From Palsa-504 sp963787645 (GTDB taxonomy: Bacteria; Actinomycetota; Actinomycetes; Streptosporangiales; Streptosporangiaceae), in contig CAWBDS010000002.1 of assembly GCA_963787645.1 (NCBI GenBank), forward strand, positions 806,001 through 870,000: a DNA stretch of 64,000 bases, in the 5' to 3' direction. Under the pieces are notes generated by a model, which had not been told where the DNA came from, ran no database searches, and saw only the letters and a list, made by a program, of their open reading frames with translations. Of this stretch, positions 42,807 through 51,009 are shown in pieces. The translations under genes and the position numbers were made by a program. Position 1 is the stretch's first letter, and every line of letters starts with the position of its first letter.

Positions 42807-44465
42807 ATGGGCGTGCTGCGTGCGGGAACCGAGACGCAACCCCCGCCCGACGAGGCGGCCGGGCCGGATAGCACGCGTTCGCACTGGCCAGCGGGCCGCC
42901 GCCGCTGGGTCGAGGTGACGGCGTTCGTGCTGGCCGCCGCGGTCCTGTTCACGGTCTACCTGCGGCTGTCGCGGACCGTGCCGGAGAACTCGGACCAGGC
43001 CAACATCATGCTCGTCGCGTCGGACCTGCTGCACGGCAACCTGCTGCTGCACGGCTGGTACCTGACCGACGTGTCGTTCTACACCACCGAGGTACCCCAG
43101 TACGCCCTGCTGGAGATCTTCTTCGGCGTGCACGCGAACACCGCGCACATCGCGGCGGCGATGACCTACACGCTGGTCGTGGTGTTCGCCGTACTGCTGG
43201 CCCGGGGCGGGTTCACCAGCCGGGCGGGGGCGGTCCGGATGGCGATCGCGGCCGGGATCCTCCTGGCTCCGCAGCTCGGCGTCGGGGTGACCGCCCTGAT
43301 CCTGACCGTCGGCCACATCGGCACCGCGGTCCCGGTCCTGCTCATCTGGCTGCTCCTGGATAGAGCTCCGCAGCGGTGGTGGGTCCCCGTGGTCGTCGGG
43401 CTGGGACTGGCCTGGGTGCTCGTCGCCGACCAGATCGTCCTCATCGTCGGGGTGGTGCCGCTGGCCGTGGCGGGCGTCCTGCGCGTCGCCGAGGCCGCGG
43501 CCCGGGAACGCAGCCTGTCCCGCGGCCTGCACGCCCGCACCTACGAGCTGTCCCTGATCGCGGCGGCCGGCGGGGCCGCCGGGCTGGCCTGGGTGGCCGA
43601 CCGGGTGCTCCACTCGCTCGGCGGGTACATCATGAACCCGGTCCCGTTCAAGTTCACGCTGCACGACATCCCGGCCAACCTGCATTCTTTGTGGGCCGTG
43701 CCGCAGATCTTCGGGGCCGATTACCGTGGCCTGGCCGGAGGGCCTTTTTATACGGCGCTCCTGCACATGGTGAGCCTGGCCGTGGTCGGCGTGGCCCTGC
43801 TGGTGCTGGCCTGGCGGTTCTTCGCCGGGGCCGCGCTGATAGACCAGGTGCTGGGCATTGCCATCGTGGGCAACCTCGTGCTGTTCGTGGTGACCAGCGC
43901 CGGTTCCGAGGGCCCGCACGAGATCGCCATCGTCGCGCCGTTCGGGGCCGCGCTGGCCGCGCGGATGCTAGCCGCGCCGCGGCCGGCCGGCGCGCGGTCG
44001 CCCGGGCCGGCGCCCCGCCGGGTCCGGGCCGTGGCCTACGGGGCGGGAGCCGTCGTCCTGGCCGGCTACCTGGGCGGGCTGGCCCACGATGTGGCCCAGC
44101 CTGCCTCGCCTCCGGCCTTCTCGCGGGTGGCGTCCTGGCTGGCGGCCCACCACCTGACCTACGGGCTGGGCGGCTACTGGGAGAGCAGCATCGTCACCGT
44201 CCAGACCGGCGGCCAGGTCAAGGTCCGGGCGCTGCTCAAGGCCACGCTCGGGCCGGACCTATGGCTGGCCGAGCCCGCGTGGTATGACCCGGCCGCCCAG
44301 CAGGCCAACTTCGTCGTGCTGTCCAGCACGCCGGGCTTCACCAACAACTGGGAGCCGCGCGCGCTGGTCAGCAAGTACTTCGGCCGCCCGGCGCACACCT
44401 ACAACTTTGGTCCCTACACGGTCATGGTGTGGGACAAGAACATCCTGTCCGACATTCCCCGCTGA
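42807..44465 (+). CDS. Polytopic membrane protein, family A1 (candidate GT-C glycosyltransferase)
   Basis: 552 residues. After a cytoplasmic leader and helix 1, a loop reads 'PENSDQANIMLVASDLLHGN' (Asp63), then 'WYLTDVSFYTTEVPQYALLE' and 'HIAAAMTYTL'. About eight more helices follow, then a C-terminal soluble region (about 435-552) with 'HHLTYGLGGYWESSI', 'WYDPAAQQANFVV' and 'GPYTVMVWDKN'. An acidic residue in the first extracytoplasmic loop plus multiple helices is the GT-C plan, but I do not recognise a named family. Three paralogues lie nearby. Start ATG 42807. Confidence 0.75.
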   Translation: MGVLRAGTETQPPPDEAAGPDSTRSHWPAGRRRWVEVTAFVLAAAVLFTVYLRLSRTVPENSDQANIMLVASDLLHGNLLLHGWYLTDVSFYTTEVPQYALLEIFFGVHANTAHIAAAMTYTLVVVFAVLLARGGFTSRAGAVRMAIAAGILLAPQLGVGVTALILTVGHIGTAVPVLLIWLLLDRAPQRWWVPVVVGLGLAWVLVADQIVLIVGVVPLAVAGVLRVAEAAARERSLSRGLHARTYELSLIAAAGGAAGLAWVADRVLHSLGGYIMNPVPFKFTLHDIPANLHSLWAVPQIFGADYRGLAGGPFYTALLHMVSLAVVGVALLVLAWRFFAGAALIDQVLGIAIVGNLVLFVVTSAGSEGPHEIAIVAPFGAALAARMLAAPRPAGARSPGPAPRRVRAVAYGAGAVVLAGYLGGLAHDVAQPASPPAFSRVASWLAAHHLTYGLGGYWESSIVTVQTGGQVKVRALLKATLGPDLWLAEPAWYDPAAQQANFVVLSSTPGFTNNWEPRALVSKYFGRPAHTYNFGPYTVMVWDKNILSDIPR

Positions 44466-44482
44466 GGGAGGACTGAGCGAGC

Positions 44483-46138
44483 TCAGCAGTTGATCGGGCC
44501 GTGCGGCGGCATGGTGGCCAGGTGCCGCAGCAGGTTCTCGTGCCACACCAAAATGGTGAACCCCGCCACCTGGTAGCTGCCGGACGGCGGGCCGAAGGTG
44601 GCCCGCGCGGCGGCCTCCCATCCGGCCGGGGTGCCGGGCGAGCAGCTCGCGGCCGGCCCGGGCGTCACCAGGAAGGTCGCGTCGTGCCGCGCCGGGTCAT
44701 ACCAGGAGCTGTCTGACTCCCAGGGCCGCTGCACGAGCGTGTCGCCGATCCGGCTGACGTACCTGACCTGAACCTGATTGTCGGCGTCGACCGTCATCGC
44801 GTTGGCGTTCCAGTAGTCGCCCAGTCCGTAGGTCAGATGATGGGCCGCCAGCCACGCCGCGACCTGTGCGTTGGGGTCGGCCGGACGCGGCTGAACCGTG
44901 TTGTGGACCAGGACGCCGGTGTAGCAGCCCAGCACCAGGGTCAGCGCGGGAATGAGCACCCGGGCGCGGACCAGCGTCCCGGCCAGCAGCCGCCCAGCCA
45001 GCACCGCCGCGATCGGCAGCACTCCGGCGATCTCGTGCGCGCTGCCGTTGACGTTCGGGTTCCCCCGCACTACGAAGGCCGCCATCAGCACGATCAGCGC
45101 CACGGTCAGCACCTGCACGACCAGGTCCTGCGAACCGAACCGGCGCAGCGCCCGCGCGACCGCCCACACCGCCAGGGCCACCCCGGCCAGGTGCACCACG
45201 GCGATGGCGATCTGGGCACCGTTCTGCTGACTGGTGAAATTCGCGCCGAACAGCAGTAGCACGCTCCGCACCCCGACCCACAGGTTGGCGGGCACGTGGC
45301 CCAGGTGCGCGAATTTCACGGCCGGGGGGCGGACTTCGAACCCGCCGAGCCGGTTGATCAGCTTGAGCGCGAGCCAGGCGGCACCGGCTGAGACGATCGC
45401 CCCGGCCGCCAGCGCCAGCTCGTACCAGTTGCCGGCCAGGCCGCCGCGGCGCCGGGCGACCTGGATCGCGCAGACCAGGACCAGCGGTATAACCCCTTCG
45501 TACAGGGCTACCGGATCGCCCACCTGCACCCAGGCCAGCAACAGCGCGACCACGGTGGGCGCCACCCAGCGCATCTTGGCCAGCGGCGTTCTGTCGATCA
45601 GCAGCCAGATCACCAGCAGCGGGACCTGGGTGCCGGTGTGGTCGGGGTTGGACAGCAGCGTGACCGTGCCGGTCCCCAGCGACGGCGCGAGCATGATCCC
45701 GGCCGCGACGAGCATCCGGACCACGCCCTCGCGCCCGGTCGTCTGAGCCCGCGCCAGTAGCGCCGCGCCGAGCACCAGCAGCGTGTAGCTCATGGCCGCG
45801 GCGATGTGCACCACGTCGGGGTTCAGCCCGTGGGCCAGCTCGACGAGCAGGTACTGCGGTATCTCGGTGGTGTAGAACGAGACGTCGGACATGGTCCAGC
45901 CCCGCAGCAGCACGTTGCCGTGCACCAGGTCCCAGGCTTGCAGCGCGTTGGACGCGCCGTCCGACATGACCGTGGCCGTCTGCGCCTGCCGCAGGTAGGC
46001 GGCGAACAGGGCCAGCCCCGCGGCGGCGAACAGCACCGGCCAGGCCCAGCGGCGCGGCCCGGCCGCGGCGGGACGGGCGTGCGAGGCAGGCCTGGCCCTG
46101 GCTTCCGTGGTGGGTGTTTCCACCTCGGAACCACCCAT
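44483..46138 (-). CDS. Polytopic membrane protein, family A2 (candidate GT-C glycosyltransferase)
   Basis: 551 residues with the same plan as the 42.8-kb gene: 'VMSDGASNALQAWDLVHGN', 'WTMSDVSFYTTEIPQYLLVE', 'AAAMSYTLLV', then 'NPDHTGTQVPLLVIWLLIDR' and the C-terminal 'HHLTYGLGDYWNANAMTV' and 'SSWYDPARHDATFLVT'. 'SDGA-N-LQAW' and 'PDHTGT-VP' ally it with the 51-kb copy rather than the 42.8-kb one. It converges on the A1 gene (17 bp between stops) and is divergent from the nucleotide-sugar dehydrogenase gene across 173 bp. Confidence 0.75.
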   Translation of the reverse strand: MGGSEVETPTTEARARPASHARPAAAGPRRWAWPVLFAAAGLALFAAYLRQAQTATVMSDGASNALQAWDLVHGNVLLRGWTMSDVSFYTTEIPQYLLVELAHGLNPDVVHIAAAMSYTLLVLGAALLARAQTTGREGVVRMLVAAGIMLAPSLGTGTVTLLSNPDHTGTQVPLLVIWLLIDRTPLAKMRWVAPTVVALLLAWVQVGDPVALYEGVIPLVLVCAIQVARRRGGLAGNWYELALAAGAIVSAGAAWLALKLINRLGGFEVRPPAVKFAHLGHVPANLWVGVRSVLLLFGANFTSQQNGAQIAIAVVHLAGVALAVWAVARALRRFGSQDLVVQVLTVALIVLMAAFVVRGNPNVNGSAHEIAGVLPIAAVLAGRLLAGTLVRARVLIPALTLVLGCYTGVLVHNTVQPRPADPNAQVAAWLAAHHLTYGLGDYWNANAMTVDADNQVQVRYVSRIGDTLVQRPWESDSSWYDPARHDATFLVTPGPAASCSPGTPAGWEAAARATFGPPSGSYQVAGFTILVWHENLLRHLATMPPHGPINC

Positions 46139-46311
46139 ATGTACTCCTCGGCCGCCCGGCGAACGTCCTTACTGTTGACCAAGGGTAGCAGCGGGATCGT
46201 TCCCGCTACTCTCGTACAGCTCAAAGGCGGCACCAGCTAGCGGTAAGGTGGGGCGTCAGCGGGTGCCGGGCCACCCGGGGCGGGGCTCATCAGGAAATCG
46301 GAAGGCGTGCG

Positions 46312-47526
46312 ATGACGGGTATGTCGGACCCTGGCCAGTTTGACCGCCAGGTCGTTGTGATCGGCGGATGCGGGCATGTGGGCCTGCCGCTGGCCATCGC
46401 CTTCGCGGATCGCGGCGCGCGGGTGGGCATCTACGACGTCAGCGAGTCTGCCGTGCAGACGGTGAACGCGGGCCAGATGCCGTTCGCGGAGCCGGGCGCG
46501 CAAGAGGTTCTGCAGCGGGTGCGGGCGGCTGGCCGGCTGGAGGCCTCCACGGACCCGGCCATCGTGAGCACGGCCGAGCACGTGGTGGTGGTGATCGGCA
46601 CGCCGGTGGACGAGCACCTGAATCCGGACCAGGCGGCGATCCCGAACGCGCTCGGCGGCTGCACCCAGTACCTGCGGGACGGCCAGCTGCTGATTTTGCG
46701 CAGCACCGTCTACCCGGGCGTGACGGCCCTGGTGGAGAAGATGGTGGCCGGCTTCGGCGCCCAGATCGAGGTCGCCTTCTGCCCCGAGCGGATCGCCGAG
46801 GGCAAGGCCATGACCGAGCTGTTCGAGCTGCCGCAGATCGTCTCCGCGCGCTCGGCGGTGGCGCAGGAGCGCGCCTCGAAGCTGTTCGGCATGCTGACCA
46901 GCACCCTGGTGCCGATGACCCCGGAAGAGGCCGAGCTGGCCAAGCTGTTCACCAACGTGTGGCGGTACATCAAGTTCGCCACCGCCAACCAGCTCTACAT
47001 GATGGCGAACGACCAGGGGCTGGACTTCGAACGGATCCGCCAGGGGCTCGCGGCGGACTACCCGCGGGCGGCGGACATGCCGGCGGCGGGTTTCGCGGCC
47101 GGCCCCTGCCTGTTCAAGGACACGATGCAGCTCGCGGCGTTCAACCAGAACAACTTCGCGCTCGGTCACACCGCCATGACGATCAACGAGGGCCTGCCGC
47201 TGTATGTGGTGCACCGGCTCGAGCAGCGGTACGACCTGCCCTCGATGACGGTGGGAATCCTGGGTATGGCGTTCAAGGGCGGCTCGGACGACATCAGGTC
47301 GAGCCTGTCCTACAAACTCAAGCGGATCCTGGCCTTCAAGGCCGGCGCGGTGCTGACCACCGACCCGTACGTGACCGTCGACGCCGCGCTGCGGCCGCTG
47401 GACGAGGTGATCGCGCAGTCGGACCTGCTGGTCATCGGGGCGCCGCATCCGGAGTACCGGGAGCTGGTCACCGACAAGCCGATTGCCGACATCTGGAACG
47501 TGCTCGGGCGCGGTGTCCGCGTATGA
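46312..47526 (+). CDS. Nucleotide-sugar (UDP-glucose/UDP-ManNAc type) dehydrogenase
   Basis: 404 residues. The N-terminal Rossmann motif is 'VVVIGGCGHVGLPLAIAFADRGARVGIYD', then 'VVIGTPVDEHLNPD', 'LLILRSTVYPGVT', 'FCPERIAEGKAMTEL' and the linker helix 'AELAKLFTNVWRYIKFATANQLY'. The catalytic Cys lies in 'FAAGPCLFKDTMQL'. The UDP-binding C-terminal domain has 'GMAFKGGSDDIRSSLSYKL'. It oxidises a UDP- or GDP-sugar at C6 to a uronic acid, supplying the glycan genes downstream. Start ATG 46312 or 46321. Confidence 0.9.
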   Translation: MTGMSDPGQFDRQVVVIGGCGHVGLPLAIAFADRGARVGIYDVSESAVQTVNAGQMPFAEPGAQEVLQRVRAAGRLEASTDPAIVSTAEHVVVVIGTPVDEHLNPDQAAIPNALGGCTQYLRDGQLLILRSTVYPGVTALVEKMVAGFGAQIEVAFCPERIAEGKAMTELFELPQIVSARSAVAQERASKLFGMLTSTLVPMTPEEAELAKLFTNVWRYIKFATANQLYMMANDQGLDFERIRQGLAADYPRAADMPAAGFAAGPCLFKDTMQLAAFNQNNFALGHTAMTINEGLPLYVVHRLEQRYDLPSMTVGILGMAFKGGSDDIRSSLSYKLKRILAFKAGAVLTTDPYVTVDAALRPLDEVIAQSDLLVIGAPHPEYRELVTDKPIADIWNVLGRGVRV

Positions 47527-47544
47527 GCATGCGGGAGACGCGTC

Positions 47545-48327
47545 ATGATGGCTGAGGTGCCTCGGGTCTCGGTCGTGGTGCCCGCGTACCAGGAGGGCGA
47601 CCAGATCGTGCCGGTGCTTGACCGGCTGTTCGAGTCGGTTCACCTGCAGTGCGAGGTCCTGGTCGTGGTCGACGACGAGAACGACGTCACGGTCCCGGTG
47701 GTGGCGGAATACGCGCTCAAGGAGCCGCGCATCCGGTGCCTGGTGAACACCTACGGGCCTGGTCCGGCCAACGCGATCAGGTTCGGCATCGACGCCGCGG
47801 CCGGCCCGGTCACGGTGGTGACCATGGCCGACGGCTGCGACGACCCGCGGCAGATCGACGATCTGGCCCGGCTCGTCGACCGCGGCGTGGCGGTGGCCGC
47901 CGCGTCCCGGTACATGCCCGGCGGCCAGCAGGTCGGCGGGCCGGTGATGAAGGCGTTCTTGTCCAAGACCGCCGGCCGGTCGCTGCGGCTGCTGGCCCAC
48001 ACCGGAACCCGGGACGCGACCAACTCGTTCAAGGCCTATTCCACAAGCTTCGTGCGGCAGGTCGGTATCGACTCGCGGCACGGATTCGAGATCGGCATCG
48101 AGCTGACCGCCAAGGCCAAGCGGCTCGGGTTGCCGGTTGCTGAGATACCCACCATCTGGCTGGACCGGCAAGCGGGCGTATCCAACTTCCGGGTGGCCAG
48201 ATGGATTCCCAGGTACCTGCGCTGGTACCGGTTCGCATTCGGGCCGAAGCTGACCGCTGAGCAGATCCGGTCCCGGGGCGAGGCAGCCAGAAAACCGGCA
48301 GAGGGACAAAGAGTGAAGGGACATTGA
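47545..48327 (+). CDS. GT2 family glycosyltransferase (polyprenol-phosphate sugar synthase-like)
   Basis: 260 residues. GT2 features are 'SVVVPAYQEGDQI', 'EVLVVVDDENDVT' and 'TMADGCDDPRQIDDLARLVDRG', followed by 'AASRYMPGGQQ' and 'ATNSFKAYSTSFVRQVGI', as in dolichol-phosphate-mannose-synthase-like enzymes. There is no C-terminal membrane domain, so it acts at the cytoplasmic face. It probably makes the lipid-linked sugar donor used by the membrane proteins of this cluster. The stop overlaps the epimerase start (TGATG). Confidence 0.88.
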   Translation: MMAEVPRVSVVVPAYQEGDQIVPVLDRLFESVHLQCEVLVVVDDENDVTVPVVAEYALKEPRIRCLVNTYGPGPANAIRFGIDAAAGPVTVVTMADGCDDPRQIDDLARLVDRGVAVAAASRYMPGGQQVGGPVMKAFLSKTAGRSLRLLAHTGTRDATNSFKAYSTSFVRQVGIDSRHGFEIGIELTAKAKRLGLPVAEIPTIWLDRQAGVSNFRVARWIPRYLRWYRFAFGPKLTAEQIRSRGEAARKPAEGQRVKGH

Positions 48328-49352
48328 TGCAGAAGGTTCTGGTCAGCGGCTCCGCGGGATTCATCGGCGGGTACGTCGTTGAAGAGCTGCTCCGACGCGG
48401 GTACGCGGTCGTCGGGCTGGACAACTTCTCCAAGTACGGGAAGGTGCGCAAGTCCTACGACAGCCACCCGGACTACGAGCTGGTCGAGGGCGACGCGCGT
48501 GACGTGGAGCTGATGACGCGGCTGCTGGCCGACTGCGATCACTTCATCGCGGGCGCGGCGATGATCGGCGGCATCTCCTACTTCCACACCTACGCTTACG
48601 ACCTGCTCGCCACCAACGAGCGCATCATCGCGGCGTCTTGTGACGCCGCGATCGCCGCGCGGCGGGACGGGCAGCTGCGCAAGGTCACCTACCTGTCCTC
48701 CTCGATGGTGTTCGAGAGCGCCGACGAGTGGCCGTCCTTCGAGGGCCAGCAGCGGCGGATCCCCCCGCCGCTGTCGTCCTACGGGTTCCAGAAGCTAGCC
48801 GTGGAATACTTCGCCCGGGCCGCCTGGGACCAGTACGGTCTCCCGTACACCCTGGTCCGCCCGTTCAACTGCGTGGGCATCGGGGAAAGCCGGGCCCTGG
48901 GCGATGAGGAGATCCTGTCCGGGAACGTGCGGCTGGCCATGAGCCACGTGGTTCCGGACCTGGTGCAGAAGGTTCTCAAGGGCCAGGACCCGCTGCACAT
49001 CCTCGGCTCGGGTGACCAGGTCCGGCACTACACCTACGGCGGTGACCTGGCCGCCGGCGTGGTGACCGCGATGGAACACGAAGACGCGCTCAACGAGGAC
49101 TTCAACCTGTCCACCGCGGAGAGCACCACGGTCCTGCAGCTGGCCGAAGCCATCTGGCGTAAGGTCAAGGGCGACGGGGTCGAGCTGCGGCTCGTCCATG
49201 ACGACCCATTCGAGTACGACGTCCAGCGGCGCGTCCCCGACACCGAGAAGGCCAAGAAGATCCTCGGTTTCGAGGCGAGTACGACCCTGGACCAGATGCT
49301 CGACGAGGTCATCCCCTGGATCGACGAGGCCATCAAGCACGGCTCGATCTGA
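48327..49352 (+). CDS. NAD-dependent epimerase/dehydratase (extended SDR)
   Basis: 341 residues. 'VLVSGSAGFIGGYVVEELLRRG' binds NAD, 'YLSSSMVFES' carries the catalytic Ser/Thr region, and Tyr-x-x-x-Lys is in 'YGFQKLAVEYFARA'. The C-terminal part shows 'GVELRLVHDDPFEYDVQRRVPDTEKAKKILGFEAS', typical of UDP-sugar epimerases and decarboxylases. After the dehydrogenase it could epimerise or decarboxylate the UDP-uronic acid. The exact reaction is not resolved. Confidence 0.88.
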   Translation: MQKVLVSGSAGFIGGYVVEELLRRGYAVVGLDNFSKYGKVRKSYDSHPDYELVEGDARDVELMTRLLADCDHFIAGAAMIGGISYFHTYAYDLLATNERIIAASCDAAIAARRDGQLRKVTYLSSSMVFESADEWPSFEGQQRRIPPPLSSYGFQKLAVEYFARAAWDQYGLPYTLVRPFNCVGIGESRALGDEEILSGNVRLAMSHVVPDLVQKVLKGQDPLHILGSGDQVRHYTYGGDLAAGVVTAMEHEDALNEDFNLSTAESTTVLQLAEAIWRKVKGDGVELRLVHDDPFEYDVQRRVPDTEKAKKILGFEASTTLDQMLDEVIPWIDEAIKHGSI

Positions 49353-49368
49353 ACGCTGGCGGTAACAG

Positions 49369-50998
49369 ATGGGCGGGCGGGAGACGGCCGCGCAGGCCGC
49401 GCAGGCCGCGCAGGACAGCCCCGGTCGGCGCCTGACCCGCCCATCCCGCCAATCCCGATCACTGGCCGACCCCTCGGCGCGGTTGGCCAGCGATCGGCGG
49501 CCCTGGTGGATCTGGGCCGGTCCGTTCGTCCTGGTGCTGGCCGTGCTCGTGGTCCGCAGCCGGTTCCTGTTCACCGCCAGCTTCTACGAGCAGGGTGACG
49601 CCGGGGCCAACTCGATCCTGATTCAGCAGGCCATGCACGGCACCCTGCTCATCGGCAACTACTCCCGGGAGGGCTTCAACCATCCCGGGCCCGCCTACAT
49701 GTACGTGCAGGCGGCCGGCGCAGTGGCTCTTCTTCTATGCGCTGCATCTGGTGCCCACCGCGTGGAACGCCCACGTGCTCGCGGTATTCACGCTGAACAG
49801 CGCGTTCGTGGCGATGGCCACCGGCGTGGTCTACGGCTGGACGCGCTCGCTTCGTGGCGCGGCCGTCTGCCTGGCGGTGATCTGCGGCTTCGTCGCGACG
49901 CAGCCGCAGATCCTCAGCCTGGACTGGATGCCGTGGATGTATGTCCCGGCATACGTCACCTTCCTGATCGCGGCGGCGTCGGTCGCGGCCGGCGGGGCGC
50001 GCGACCTGTGGATCTTGACCCTGGCCGGCTGGTTCTTGCTCCACGGGCATGCCTGCTTCCTGTTCTTCGTCCCGCTGACCGTCGCCGCGGTGCTGGCCGC
50101 ATTGGTGTGGCAGCACGGGCCGCGCGCCTGCCTGCGGGTCTTCGGTCGCCCGCGGGTCTGGCTTCCGGTCGCCGTCATCAGCGCGATCTTCGCGCTGCCG
50201 ATCGTGGTCCACCTGGCCCTGCACTGGCCGGGCGACTTCGGCAAGTACTTCTCCTACAGTTCCTCGAAAAAGGCGGGCGGGCACAGCCTGGCCCGGATAG
50301 CCCAGTACGCCCTGTGGTTCTGGTGGCGGGACGGCCGCACGTCGGAGGCGGTGCTGGTAGCGGTGGTGGCGTACGCCGTCGCGATCGCCGTCGTGTGGTG
50401 GCTCACCCGCGGCGCCCTGCGCCGGTTCCTGGCCGCGCTGCTCGCCGTCAACGTGGTGTCCACGGTGGCGTTTGCCTGCTACGCCGCGGTCGGGATCGAC
50501 TACCTGACCGAGTACTACATCGGCTACTTCTACTTCTCGGCACCGATCATCACCCTGCTGGTCATCGGGGTGGCCCTGGTGCACGCTCCGCCGGTGCCGC
50601 TGGGCGCGGCGCTGGCCGCCGGCGCGGCCGTGCTCGGCGTGGCCGCCTTCGCGGTGGCCCCGGCCACCGCCGTGAGCACCGAGGACACCGACGCGGCCCT
50701 GCCGCACGCGGTCCAGGTCGTCGCGGCCCAAGCCCACGGGAAGACGATCGTGATCCGCTTCAACCACAATTCCTGGGTCGACATCACCGGCTTCCTGGTC
50801 CAGGCCGAACGGACCGGGGTGCGGGCCTGCATCCAGAATCCGGTCTGGACCTTCATGATGACCAGCCAGTTCATCTGCACGCCCGCCCAGATCGCCGACG
50901 GCGCGCCGTTCTGGTTCAACGCGCCGAGGGCGCCGGCCGGGACGACGGTCCTGGCCACCCTCAAGAACTCCCAGATCATCGCGGGCTCGCGGCCTTAG
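49369..50998 (+). pseudogene. Polytopic membrane glycosyltransferase-like protein, frameshifted
   Basis: The first frame has an Ala-Gln repeat leader, one helix and the loop 'FYEQGDAGANSILIQQAMHGT' followed by 'GFNHPGPAYMYVQAAG'. At about 49717-49720 one extra base shifts the frame. The other frame continues 'QWLFFYALHLVPTAWN' through about ten helices and a soluble tail to 50998. Acidic residues in the first extracytoplasmic loop and the helix count suit a GT-C (GT39-like) enzyme. It is distinct from families A and B. It is followed 11 bp later by a family A2 gene. Confidence 0.75.
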
Positions 50999-51009
50999 TC
51001 TGGGCCACT

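Noticed and set aside
44473..44486. Small hairpin between the convergent 42.8-kb and 44.5-kb genes
   Set aside because: Only a five-base stem with a four-base loop. Too weak to call a terminator.
46237..48324. 695-residue minus-strand ORF across the nucleotide-sugar dehydrogenase and GT2 genes
   Set aside because: Covers two well-supported plus-strand genes and has the low-complexity composition of shadow frames.
49385..49415. Short 9-bp tandem repeat (GCGCAGGCC type) considered as a possible repeat array
   Set aside because: Only about three copies, encoding an Ala-Ala-Gln stretch at the N-terminus of a membrane protein. Not a CRISPR or regulatory array.
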